Shown here one piece after another: positions 22,231 to 33,000 of a stretch of 64,000 bases of DNA. Source of the stretch: Labia minor (Eukaryota > Arthropoda > Insecta > Dermaptera > Spongiphoridae); NCBI GenBank assembly GCA_963082975.1, contig OY720348.1, forward strand, positions 63,699,719-63,763,718, given 5' to 3'. The translations under genes were made by a program, and so were the position numbers. The stretch's first letter is position 1. Each line of letters starts with the position of its first letter. Below the pieces are notes generated by a model that was not told where the DNA came from, ran no database searches, and was given only the letters and a program-made list of their open reading frames with translations.

Positions 22231-23329
22231 GTCTCTCCTTCCTTACCCATTCTAACCATATATCTTAATAATTTTAGATGGGATTTGCTAGTATTAATAT
22301 TTTTTATTCCTTGTTGAACGTGCACATAAAAGGAGTGAAAATCAACAAATCTAAGAAATTAACGATCGTACCAGCCATTCTTGAGTTATAATTAGTTGAA
22401 CTAACCCGAAATTGTTTTAACTTATATTATATAAAATAGTTGAAAAAATCGATATATAAATAAATAAATAAATATATAAAGTTATGCTGAAAGGCAATTT
22501 CCGGGTATCAACATATATAAAGTATTTTATTTAAACCTAATTAAACACAAAAGACAATTATTTATATATTATTATATAAATACAATCATAATAAAAATGT
22601 TTGACTGTATAAATTAATTACCCATTTATTCAAAAATATTAAAAAAATACAGGGATTGATGTAAAGAGAAACTATGATTGCAGTTATTTGAACTTTAATA
22701 CATTAAATATATATAATAAACTATTTTAATGTATACCTCTTTTTCCTGCTGTGATGGACAAGATATTTTGGGTCATTAGATTCTAATGCTCTGTAAATTT
22801 TCCGTAATTGTTAATATTAGAATCTGCTACATCGAGGATGAGTGTGTGTGGGGAGGGGGGGAGAACGATTTAATTCGAAAACCAATTGCCACTTAATTTA
22901 ATCACTAACATTTGGCAAGATTTGTTGTTTCAAATCATACAATTCAAAATGATATGTGTTCGTAAATGGAAATCGGTGCCCAAATTTGAAACCACTAAAG
23001 GGTTACCATCTGACCTGCTTTGTATTTTTGGCTTATGACTTTACAGTGAGGGCTTTGAAGCGGGTCACAAGTCGTTCAAGTTAAATGGAATAAAAATAAA
23101 GAGGACAAGTAATTTCGAATAATAAATACAAATCCACTTGAATTCAAAAAAAAAATAATAATTGTTAAAGGTCTAACGATCTTCTATTTTTTTTAAATTT
23201 ATAAATTTTATTAAGAAAAAAATTTTTTAAATATATTTAAACATTTTTGTTTTAATAATGAAATTATGTTTGGGTTTAAAATTTGTTTTTTTTTTCATTT
23301 AGAAAATCATTCAGGTATCATGAACTGGT
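22231..23329. other. No gene recognised
   Basis: AT-rich, with a G-rich patch at 22843-22862. No repeat match or open frame is supported. Confidence 0.5.
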
Positions 23330-23639
23330 CGGAGGTCTATAATCTTTTAAGCGGAGAAACTTGTCGAAATTTGTTTCCCAAATGTTTAATATATTTTCTA
23401 CTAGCTACTCACCCCGCCTTTATCAGCTTAGATCCTAACATGTAGAGTAGGATTTCCACCCGGGACTACCTTGTCAGCATTACTTCAGGTTGTAAAGTCA
23501 GATTATCATCCTAAGTCTGTCTTATATGTCAAAATGTCCCTACAGAGTTCGCTAACCAATTCCCTTTTTGTCTCACTTTCCAGTATCGAATCAATGAGAT
23601 TGGTGTCCGTTACTTAAGTCCCCAGAATAAATACTGCGT

Positions 23640-23890
23640 CGTCTCTAAGGTCCTTCATATCAGAAGAGAGAATAATCCGGTGTGACTATTGTCATACAGA
23701 TAGGAGAGTTGTCATCATGTCGATTGCCTATTCTCATAAGGTGAATACCAAATTGCTCATGACCAGTAAGAAACTAGGTCTGGTGACATTTTAACTTATC
23801 ATATATCCTGTTCACCCATTTTGCTAGGTGAGTCCATCTACCCTCTTTAGATCCTTTCCTTTGTGCTGCCATTCGTCAGTTAGGCGCTTT
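23640..23890 (-). pseudogene. R1-like LINE C-terminal relic
   Basis: The minus strand reads, with stops and frame changes, WQHKGKDLKRVDG, WVNRIYDKLK, then FLTGHEQFGIHLMRIG. The order RW-NRxxGxxxxxxTQxLTGHGxFxxYLxRxG is a known landmark near the end of R1/Jockey-type LINE ORF2 proteins, just before a CCHC knuckle. The knuckle is not intact here. The higher-complexity flanks (23330-23640 and 24279-24380) may belong to the same element. A hAT MITE (23960-24270) has entered it. Confidence 0.65.
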
Positions 23891-23959
23891 TTATTGACCG
23901 CGGTATCATTTCCAAAGTTGCAAGATCTCTCGAATCCGATATATATACATCGTTCTCGG

Positions 23960-24270
23960 CAGTGGTGTTATCGAGCTGGAACGCTCCGGAACGTCGTTCT
24001 GGTACTTCCTTTTTGGACAGGAACGCGTTCCGGAACTAAAGATGATTTCTGATAACAAGAATTGACTGATGTATTGAAAAAAAAATTAAAAAGAATTGCT
24101 GATTTTTCTTTCTAATTTTTGACGAATTTTTATATGTATTATTATAAACAAGGGTTTGAACCGAATCCGAACCGGAACAAAAACCGGAACGAACCGGCTT
24201 GTTTTTCCGAACCGTGAACCGGAATCCGGAACGCGTTCCGGTAAAAAAAAAAATTAGCACAACACCACTG
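23960..24270. mobile_element. hAT-type MITE rich in GGAACGCGTTCC
   Basis: Inverted ends CAGTGGTGTTAT and CACAACACCACTG are flanked by GTTCTCGG (23952-23959) and GTTCTCAA (24271-24278), an 8-bp target duplication with two changes. The interior carries the palindrome GGAACGCGTTCC near both ends and several GAACCGG copies. It has no coding capacity; the open frames over it are chance. Confidence 0.8.
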
Positions 24271-24380
24271 GTTCTCAAGTGACACAAGATCATAGCCAGT
24301 GAATTTTGACTTAGTAAGTGGATAGGAATCAGAAAGAAAAACGGATCGCTTGTGCAGATCCTTTGTATACTTCAATAAAT

Positions 24381-25370
24381 GATTATTGAACCGAAACTCA
24401 TGTTTTTCGAAATAAAATATTTTTATTGATTTATGTTAGTATAATAATTTGAATCATATATTGATAGAAGTATTATGGTAGAGTGCATATTTTAGTTATT
24501 TAATATTTATTTTAATTCTTTTGGGGATGTTTTTTGTTTGACATTTCTATTGTTAATGATATTTTTAATATACTTTCTTGTTTTTACAGTTTATTAATTA
24601 TAATTTTGGAGTTAATTATATTTTTGTCTAAATATTAGAAAAAAACAAGTGTAATTGAATCTATAAGTAGTAAAGGTTTATGCAAAGGAATTTGTTTTAT
24701 ATTTTCTTGACAGAATATAAATTTTCACAGAAATTCATTTAATTCCCTTTGGCCTCGTTAGATGTTACTGGCCCATGCCTCAGAAATAGAGAGAGAGAAA
24801 AAGAATGATATTGAAAGAGCAAACGGTTCAGAACGCGATAGGGTTAGGATCCGATAAGAAGGGGAAGAATTGGAAGGAAAGGGGGGAGGGGGGTTTAGGA
24901 CAGGCAATATCGTCATTCGAGCTCAATAGTATCTGGTGAATGAGCAAATAAAGGTCAAAGGTATTTTAGTCATTTCTACCAATAAAAAAGGCAAAAAGAA
25001 GGGAAAATAAATAGTTGTATAGTAGAATTTAGAATAAGATTTTGAAGAAGAGAAATTTAAAAAAAAATTTCAGAAAAAAATCAAATGCACCGTTTAGTAT
25101 TAAAATTGATTCGTTATATCATTCTTTAGAATTGAAAAAAAAAAATTGAGAATTAGGATTTGATTTTTCAAAAATTTGTATTTACTGACCTAATGCAAAT
25201 ATTTGTTAATAAAAATGTATCTATATATGTAAGATATAAAACATTGCTAAAAATTTAAAAATTAAATTAGACAAATTATACAAATTTAAACATAAATAAA
25301 TATATATTAAAAAATTTATTTTTATTGTTAAGTTTAATAAATATACATCATTTGTCCAATTATACAAAAT
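24381..25370. other. No gene recognised
   Basis: AT-rich sequence with a purine-rich stretch at 24787-24900 (GAGAGAGAGAAAAAG and a G-run). No feature is supported. Confidence 0.5.
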
Positions 25371-25995
25371 CTGGAGTGTCTTTACTCGACTACCTCGCAA
25401 ATTTTAATTTGATAATCAAGCTTTTATCTATATTTGAAAATTAATTAAAATTTTAAAAACACCTTGCATTAAAATGTGTCAATTGTAAGACTTCTAGTAC
25501 TCCAACCAGACTGAAAATTTATATATATAACCATGGATGTGGTCTTAAGTCAAAATTTAAAAAAATTAATTTGGTACTCAGCGATTCAATCAAGCTGAAA
25601 TTTTATATATAGCAGTTTTATACAATTTTTAATCATATGGAAAATTATCAAACATATATCTTTATTTTTACGGTCACTTTAGAGGAAAAAAAAATGAAAA
25701 CGTGGTAGGTAATGACCCTCTTCCGAATGAGCTACATTTCTTAAAAGTTGAGAGAAAACTACGAATTATGAATTATGCCCGTATACCAAATTCCATGATT
25801 CTAGCTCAAACCGTTTTTGCGTAATCTTTTCTACATACCCCCCCCCCACACACACACACACATCACTCAGAGAAAGAGACAAAGACAAACAGACATTTTT
25901 TCAACCTTGGTGACAATGACTCAGGGTCCTTCAAAACGTGTAAAATCATCAAAATTACATAATTGAAAATTTTTGTGATCACAATGCGAGATAGT
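25371..25995 (+). mobile_element. Family X element (X7), divergent
   Basis: Starts CTGGAGTGTCTTTACTCG and ends CACAATGCGAGATAGT. The 5' third (25400-25560) differs from the other copies. From GCGATTCAATCAAGCTGAAA onward it matches well. The internal tract is C9 followed by (AC)n at 25840-25862. The terminal hairpin has lost one arm. Confidence 0.75.
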
Positions 25996-25999
25996 AAAA

Positions 26000-26205
26000 A
26001 TTTAGAAATATTGTATTGCATTATAACATATACAATATATGGTAGTTTATAATGAATTTAGTGATTAAATTAAAAACTAAATAAATTGTTCATATATTGA
26101 TGGATGTAAAAAATAAATAATAACCCATTACATACAAATTTTCATCAAAATACTATGTATCACTTCGGGGGTACAGGGGACAGAGCCGGTGTCTAGGTAT
26201 AGAGA
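26000..26205. repeat. Family V end fragment
   Basis: TACTATGTATCACTTCGGGG followed by GTACAGGGGACAGAGC matches the ends of the fold-back element at 3676-3905 and the fragment at 61240-61310. The other end of the element is not evident. Confidence 0.45.
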
Positions 26206-27059
26206 TCATCGAAGGCGATTTAAGCAGCTTGTTAAGTTATAAAATAAACATTTTAAATTACATATATGATAAATAAAGTAAATTTCTAAATTTTAACAGA
26301 TATTAATTTCCCAAGAGTCCAATATTTTTATAGCATCGTTGTTCTTTCATTAGAAACATCCACTTTTATAAGGTTTTAATATATGATTATTATTATTTTT
26401 TTTTATAATTAAATTAAATATTAATTTATTATTTTTAGATAAATATAAATAGATATAAATATAGATTAATAAAAAAAAATTGTTAATAAATAAATTAAAA
26501 ATAAAAGCAACTAAATAACACGAAATAATTAAGTAAATATCTTAAAGCTGAAAGTAAAGGTAAAGATAGGTTTGTGCAAAAAAAAAAAAAATAAAATAAA
26601 ATTATTATTTTAATTATGTCAGTTATTTCAATTATTAATTTCAAATTTTTTTTTTTTAATAATAATATTAATTATTAAATTTTTTTTTGGAAAAAATTAT
26701 AATATTATCATTGTTAGAGAAGAAATGAAAAGAGAAGATTGGAGAGAATGCTTAAACGTTTCAATTTTTTTCCTGTCGTTTTCTAAAAGGCAACCTCTGT
26801 CAAAAGGCAAAACAAATCCCTTATCTTTTTGTTCGAAAGATCTCTTCCTCCCTTGTGAGAGATTCTATCTATCTGTTTATACATATATTTATTTTGATTC
26901 GCTTATCACGTTCATTTTAACAAAGTTTTCTTTTATATAAAATCGATTGATAATTTCATATACACTTTGCACATAATAATAGTTGATAAAATCAATAATT
27001 TTAAATTCTATAAGTTATATGTTGTATTTATATGCAATATACATATATATATATATATA
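26206..27059. other. No gene recognised
   Basis: AT-rich with A/T homopolymers. The 71-codon plus-strand frame at 26725-26940 has no recognisable homology. Confidence 0.5.
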
Positions 27060-27175
27060 TTATGATAAATTATTTCCGTGTTATTTTCACAGATGATTGT
27101 GAGATTTGATGTTTTGGTGTCCATTTTGGTGCCATTTTCAAGAGAGTTTAGAAGGAAATTTTTTGAGATTCTGGG

Positions 27176-27206
<31 letters not shown>
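27060..27206 (+). repeat. Family W repeat ending in (TA)n
   Basis: GTGAGATTTGATGTTTTGGT, CCATTTTGGTGCCATTTTCA and GATTCTGGGTATTA follow the W order and run into (TA)n at 27179-27206. The W sequence resumes at 27583 (TGTTGGTTTAGATTTCCGTG), so the TA-flanked element between them entered a W copy. Confidence 0.65.
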
Positions 27207-27209
<3 letters not shown>

Positions 27210-27582
27210 GTAAAGCATACAGTCGTTGGCCCCCTTAAGCAATTCCTAGCAGTCTTTAATGCATATCTGGGCAAATTGCGGAACAATCTGTGTCCAATTA
27301 GGTTTGATGAACATAGATACTATGAGCATTTTGATGAATAAAAAAATATCATTTTCTCATGACATTTTCAATAAGCACGCAGAAATCCTAAAAAATACAG
27401 TTATTGGCCCCCTGTTATAGTTATTGGCCTAGGTATTCTATAGTGATTATACAACCATACAACAAACGATTACATAACCATAGTTAAAAGCGCAATTTTT
27501 AACATAAAAATCTTTTATTATTTGTGTTTTAGTGATAGGGGGCCAATGACTGCCTCGGGGCCAACGACTGTATACTTTACCC
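27207..27582. mobile_element. TA-flanked MITE with repeated CAGTCRTTGGCCCC
   Basis: Inverted ends GGGGTAAAGCATACAGTCG and CGACTGTATACTTTACCC are flanked by TA (27205-27206 and 27583-27584), as expected for the Tc1/mariner superfamily. The motif CAGTCGTTGGCCCC and close variants occur at 27220, 27398, 27419 (partial), and inverted at 27539 and 27557. There is no transposase. Confidence 0.85.
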
Positions 27583-27777
27583 TATGTTGGTTTAGATTTC
27601 CGTGAATATTATTATTATTATTATCCGAGTTTTCACACTTACTCAGCACAAGTGCTGGTAAACTTTGACCTACCCTAGACATTCTTTTCTTTTATGTAGG
27701 GTTAGGCTCGGACGCTGTGGAGAGGGAATTCACCCTAACCCACAGTTATTCTCATTATTTGTTTTTTTTTCATTAAA

Positions 27778-28455
27778 TTACATCGCTAGGATTCTTCTAA
27801 CTATATAACAAGTCTGTAAAACAACAGCCTTTTGGACGAGAGGTGTAAATTCATCTGATATTTCTAACGATCTGATGTTCTTTTTCAGGTTGTTGCTGGC
27901 TAGTCCCTCCACAGACATTACAATCGGAACAATTTTGACCTCGTCCAACTTCCACAATTGCTTCAGCTCGAAAGAAAGGTTTTGATATTTTGGGATCTTC
28001 TCCCGCTCCGTCAGGTTATGAGTCAATGGGACCGCAATGTCAATAACAATATCCCTTTTCCCAAGATTATCTATTAGTATAATATCGGGTCTGATATGAT
28101 CAATTGTCTTATCAGTTAACACTGGTCGATCCCATTAGTGTTTGAATTTTCTAAAACAGAGGGAGGAGTGTATTTGTAAAACGGTTCTGGGTCTTCGATT
28201 AGTTTTCTTTTAAGAGCAAGCTCCCGATGGATTATTTTTGCTACTTGTGGTTGTGGTGATTAGTATATTCATTATCAGCCAATTCTTCTCACCCACCGGT
28301 TATATGGTCTATTGTTTCGCCTACACTTCCGCATCTTCTGCATCTATCTTCCACTTTGATTTTCAAGATGTGTTTTTCATAATTCCTGGTTTTCATTATT
28401 TTATCCTGGATTGCAATGATAAATCCTTCAGTTGGGATATAATCACGAATTTTTG
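27778..28455 (-). pseudogene. LINE C-terminal region with zinc knuckle and endonuclease-like domain
   Basis: Reading down from about 28443: YIPTEGFIIAIQDKIM, CRRCGSVGETIDHITGG (a knuckle whose last Cys is now Gly), a stop, LADNEY, then after a frameshift KIIHRELALKRKLIEDPEPF, and after another frameshift WDRPVLTDKTIDHIRPDIIL followed by IDIAVP (28122-27778 is open for 114 codons). This order (knuckle, RHN/LA motif, WDRP, PDI..IDIAVP) is a known metazoan non-LTR retrotransposon C-terminus, and PD..ID resembles a restriction-type endonuclease core. At least one stop and two frameshifts make it dead. The open 114-codon end should not be taken as a gene. Confidence 0.85.
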
Positions 28456-28602
28456 TGAGATTGTTTTCTCGACGTTTCGGTACCTATTTTGACCCCATTT
28501 TCAAGTGATTATTTAGGTTGGAATATTTCTGGGATTCTGGGTCTTAGTCTGTGGCGCCAAAATGGGTGCCGAAACGTCAAGAAAACAATTTCACAAAAAT
28601 AC
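28427..28602. repeat. Family W, two copies head to head
   Basis: 28427-28545 carries the W order (ATAATCACGAATTTTTGTGA, TCTCGACGTTTCGGTACC, CATTTTCAAGTGATT, GGGATTCTGGGTCTTAG). 28550-28602 carries the inverted core GGCGCCAAAATGGGTGCCG, AAACGTCAAGAAAAC and CACAAAAATACGTGAT. The first copy overlaps the start of the LINE relic on the other strand, so W and this LINE are joined here. Confidence 0.65.
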
Positions 28603-29267
28603 GTGATAAATCTGATTATAAATATTATTTTATTTTATTATTATATTATATTATATATAGACGTTGTCAAAATAAAAAAATATTATTTCTTCTAAAAATA
28701 TACTCTTAATCATAGATATATGGTTTGGTAATTTAACTATCATTTTTTCGAAACTTTATTCTAAGATTTAATCTCAAAATTGTCAAATTTAATTTAAAAT
28801 ATGACTTATTAAGTTAAAGTTCTAAGCTGTTTCTTTACAATTGGGAGATTGGTAGGTGACTTTGCTCCCAATCTTAACGCAAGAATAGATATTTTAACAG
28901 GTAGGCCAACCATTACATATATATAAATTAATTTAATTTTAATGAAGAAAAAATGATTATTTTGTAAAAAAAAACATACATTGAAAAATCTATTCAAGAA
29001 TGTAATAAAAGTTTCTTTGGACTGTTTTGTTATCAATGATGGATTGAAATAAAATCAATAGCGTGACATCCGCAACAAAAGGGAAAGCGGCTCGTCATCA
29101 AAACGATACCAAATACCTTACGTTACTCATCTAAAATGTACCAATAGAGTTATCTTAAATCATTACAAATTTCTTACTCATCCTGTCTACTTCTAACAAA
29201 AACAGAAAAATAGAAATTAACATATTTAATAACATCGACAAAAATAAATATTTAATTTTTACTTTAA
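28603..29267. other. No gene recognised
   Basis: AT-rich spacer. Frames at 28489-28695 and 28809-29036 show no recognisable homology. Confidence 0.5.
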
Positions 29268-29700
29268 AATTATTCCTTATGAACTATGAATATTTAAGAT
29301 TAAGATTAATATTTAAAATAAATAAACGACAAAATATATTAAACAATTCCAAATAGTTTAAAAGAATATAAATTAAAAAAAAAAATATTCATAAAAAATA
29401 GAGCCCTTAAACGTACATAGTAAAGCACCGAAAGACAGAAAAGTATGGCCTGTGGATATAACATAATATATATTTCCTAATTTGATTACAAAAAATTATT
29501 AAAATAAAATAGGTGTCTGACGTAGTTGCTGACGTCATTTAAATTTCCTATTTCAAATTAAGAAAAAACTAACAAAGATGATTTTTCCCGAGGCAAAAAC
29601 CTATTCAGATCGATTTTTTTTTATAAATATTATCTATGGTGTAAATTTAAAAAAAAATCCTTCCAGCCGTTTAATATTTCAAATATATATATTAATATTT
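29268..29700 (+). repeat. Family Z repeat (Z3)
   Basis: Runs from TATGAACTATGAATATTTAA through CACCGAAAGACAGAAAAGTA and a TGACGTCATTTAAATTTCC block to CCGTTTAATATTTCAAATAT, followed by (TA)n at 29728-29747. It is collinear with Z2 inverted and lacks the GAAGCG..GCGTTGC part of Z2. Confidence 0.7.
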
Positions 29701-30069
29701 TGAAAATATAATTAAATAAAGTTTAATTATATATATATATATATATTTTTCTCAGTTTTTGGGTACCATGATCAGAAATAGCCCTCTAATAGTAGAGTCA
29801 GCGAAAAGTTATAAACGCTATCTAATTATCTATTATAATGAGTCTGGTTAAAACGTTCGAGGCCTTTTTTCCTATAGACAAATTCAAATTCAAATTACCT
29901 CGGAAATATATATCATCCACAACTAAATGCTCATTAGAAAGGTGACACTTTGTGCGTTAGATTGAGGGTCAAAACATCGTAATTGATTTAGTAGTTAGTA
30001 GGTTATTTGCGTTTAACCATGATGAAAAATAATGAAAAATTTGTGCTCTGAACGGTAAAGGTCTCTTTC

Positions 30070-30275
30070 AAAAACTACTGCCAAGAAACAGTTCACTCGC
30101 TTTCATTCTGGAAATTTTGATGTGAAATATGAGGTCATTAAAAAAGTTGATGAAATTTTTAAAAAGGTTGAGGAAGATAGGACTTCAATATTGGTAATTA
30201 ACTAGGAATTACTAACAAAACGATTTTAAAACATAAAACTGGTTTCAAATGTTTCCAACATGAAAAACATATTAT
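30070..30275 (+). pseudogene. mariner transposase N-terminal relic
   Basis: The plus strand reads QFTRFHSGNFDVKYEVIKKV, then DEIFKKVEEDRTSILVIN, a stop, ELLTKRF and a second stop. The FxRFxSGNFDV segment followed by KVDEIxxKVExDR is the helix-turn-helix linker region of mariner transposases (irritans-like style). The catalytic part is not found nearby, and stops interrupt it. It is a fragment of an element different from the other mariners here. Confidence 0.65.
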
Positions 30276-30420
30276 AATATATAAATATATATATTTAAAG
30301 TATATATTTATTTTTAAATTTTTAAATTATTTATTTAATTAAGCATATTGTATTTGTATTATATAAATAAAATGGTATATGAAAAATTAAAAATAAATAT
30401 ATTTTAAAATATTTTTATTT

Positions 30421-30590
30421 TTAATGCAAGGGTAACGAGTAGATCCTTCTCTACAATCCCAGTGGAGGGGAGATCTACTTCAGGCATAGCGCTCCTGCCC
30501 TCACGTGAGCTCATGATTTCTCCTCTCCTCTATTTCTAGGAGAAATCATTGTCTCCTTCTACCTTCCCCCTCTTTTTCGCTTATTGTTTC
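30421..30590. other. Cluster of hairpins in a GC-richer block
   Basis: Three or four hairpin-forming segments follow one another: AGTAGATC (30438-30445) with GATCTACT (30472-30479), with an inner CTCTAC/GTGGAG stem; CAGG/CCTG at 30481-30497; the palindrome CTCACGTGAG at 30500-30509; and ATGATTTCTCCT (30513-30524) with AGGAGAAATCAT (30538-30549). It is more GC-rich than its flanks and sits between two family Z copies. It could be a fold-back element or a structured RNA; neither is proven. Confidence 0.4.
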
Positions 30591-30673
30591 ATTTATAATC
30601 ATTGTTTATCATAGATCATAAATTTGGTCAGTTAAAAGGGATTAACTGTCATAAACATACGTATTAATGGATT

Positions 30674-30985
30674 GAAAGACAGAAAAGTATGGCCTGTGGA
30701 TAGAACATAATATATATTTCGTAATTTGATTACAAAATATTATTAAAATAAATATTTTTAATTTTATTTTATTTATAATATTTTGTATTTAAGGAAGCGC
30801 TGTCAGGCAACATTTTTTTTATTTTTAAAATTCCTATTTCAAATTAAGAAAAAACTAACAAAGATGATTTTTCCCGAGGCTGTAATAAAGACAGATCTAT
30901 TATTCTTTATAAAAATAATCTCTGGCGCGAATTTCAAAAAAATCCTTCAAGCGGTTTAATATTTCAAAAATACAAATATATATAT
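30674..30985 (+). repeat. Family Z repeat (Z4)
   Basis: Begins GAAAGACAGAAAAGTATGGC, passes through GGAAGCGCTGTCAGGCAAC and AAATTAAGAAAAAACTAACA, and ends GCGGTTTAATATTTCAAAAA. It lacks the TGACGTCATTTAAAT block of Z3. Confidence 0.7.
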
Positions 30986-31439
30986 ATATTTTGCTAGTAT
31001 AATAAGATAAAATATATTTATAAGCGTAGAATATAAAAATTATCAATATCTAATAGAAAAAATATATAAATATTTAAATTTTTAAAAATTTAATTTCATG
31101 GACATTTTGATTAGATATTGATAAAATTTATAACCTATGTTTAAAGAATGTTCTAGAAAATATTCATTGTAATCGATCCAGCATTTATGTAAAAATGTGA
31201 TTTAAAATAAAGGCGATCGCACACGAATAAAAAAAAAATACACGTATTAAAAATTGAACGTGGGTGCCAGATTGTTTTTTTTTTCAATTTTTCGTTGACG
31301 AATAACGGGTAGTACATCATAAATATGGACTGTTGTTGTTACTAATACTGCAAGGTTAATATATCTAAAGTACTAAAAAGATTCTCTATTAATTTTGAAA
31401 CTCCACCATTGTCATTATTTTAAGAATACCCTGTAAAGG
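30986..31439. other. No gene recognised
   Basis: AT-rich spacer between two inverted Z copies (Z4 plus, Z5 minus). It contains (TA)n at about 30978-30990. Confidence 0.5.
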
Positions 31440-31820
31440 TTTTTTTTTTAATTCACAGCATAGATAAAACAAATGGACTCAGGCAACACCGGATAGCGCT
31501 TCCTTAAATACAAAATATTATATAAATAAAATAAAATTAAAAATATTTATTTTAATAATATTTTGTAATCAAATTATATTATGTTATATCCACCGGCCAT
31601 ACTTTTCTGTCTTTCAATGCATATGCAATAGGTAGTTTTAAGGGCTGTATGTTTTATGACTACTTTTTTTTAATTTATGTTCTTTTAAATTATTTGAAAT
31701 TGTTCAATATATTTTTTCGTTTATTTATTTTAAATAATAATCTTAATCTTAAATATTCATAGTTCATAAGGAATAATTTATTTAAAATACCAGCTCGGTG
31801 AACGAGGTACTATATATATA
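31440..31820 (-). repeat. Family Z repeat (Z5)
   Basis: Inverted relative to Z4. It contains GGCAACACCGGATAGCGCTT, TACTTTTCTGTCTTTCAATG, the AATCTTAAATATTCATAG segment, and the CAGCTCGGTGAACGAGGTAC end. It lacks the AAATTAAGAAAAAACTAACA half. Confidence 0.7.
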
Positions 31821-33000
31821 GGTATAATATTTCATTATACTTATATGGGTTTGTAGATTACATAATAATATTTTGTTTTTGAATATAATTGACAATTTAG
31901 TAAACGATTGTTTTTTTACGCATCTAATCCTTATTTCGAATATTCTGTCTTTCAAAGGATTTTTTTTTAAGAAAAAAAAAAAGAATTAAATCCAATTACG
32001 AGGACCCAATCGTTAGCCACTTGAACAATTCGATTAAGTAAATTGAGATGAAAAATTACTCTTGACACAAAAAAAAAACACCAGCAATGTAAACCTAGAA
32101 TAGAAATTAATTTAGGTTTCTTTTCTATATCTAATGTAATTTTATTTATTGATTTTATTCTTTTTGTTCTTCCAATGAAAAATAAGAAAAATCAAATTTT
32201 CTTAAAAAAAAAATAAATAAATAAATAAAATAAAAAACAAAACAAATCGTTCTAATATCTTTCACATTGCTGAAATGGATTAAATTAATTTTAATTTGAG
32301 AGGCAAACGAGCCCTTTTTTAGTCCGCTCCCTCTCTGAACTTCTAAATTTACTCACTGGAGTACTAGTGGCAGGCAACCAGGGCTCTATTTGACATTGAG
32401 TCGGTATCGTGCAATTAATCGTGCATTTGTGCCAGAGGAGCAAGGAGCAATCGCGATTCCCGAAAGGATTAGACTCCCTCGGGTTGGGCTTTAGGGAAAA
32501 GACAAACATCCAAGTCAACAAAACACTTCAACCCCAAATTAACACGAATCAGAGTAAAATCGAACTTTTGGTTTTCTAATATATATATATATATAAATTC
32601 TCTTTTAAATTTCCTATATATAGATAACAATACTGTCCTTTTTAATACTATATTATTAAATACTAATTAACTCTATCCTAACAATTTTTAATTATTTTAA
32701 TTATTTTTATTTTTTTTTATTTTTGATCAATCAACCACCAGGATCTAAGCTCATTATAGCCAACATTTCCAATTCATTTCAAATATAATTAATTTTTATT
32801 ATATTCATTTATTGAACTTGGTTAGTTTCGATTCCTTGTTTTCAAATTTAACGGGAGGGGGGCAGAACTATAACGATTAACCCAAATTTTTAGCCTTTAT
32901 CTACACACACATATATATATATATATATTAAATGAATTTTTATAAGTTTTTATTTAAGAATAAAATGTTATTTATTTAACAGTGTTTAATAATTTTTTTA
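31821..33000. other. No gene recognised; complex block at 32290-32530
   Basis: Mostly AT-rich, with (TA)n at 32577-32594 and 32910-32928. Positions 32290-32530 are much less AT-rich and have no other copy in the window. The minus frame there (76 codons) has no recognised family. It is a candidate single-copy regulatory or exonic sequence. Confidence 0.45.

Noticed and set aside
24036..24375. Two minus-strand frames of 77-85 codons.
   Set aside because: They lie in or across the hAT MITE at 23960-24270 and show no protein family.
27778..28122. 114-codon minus-strand frame as a host gene.
   Set aside because: It is the end of a frameshifted LINE protein whose upstream parts continue in other frames to 28443.
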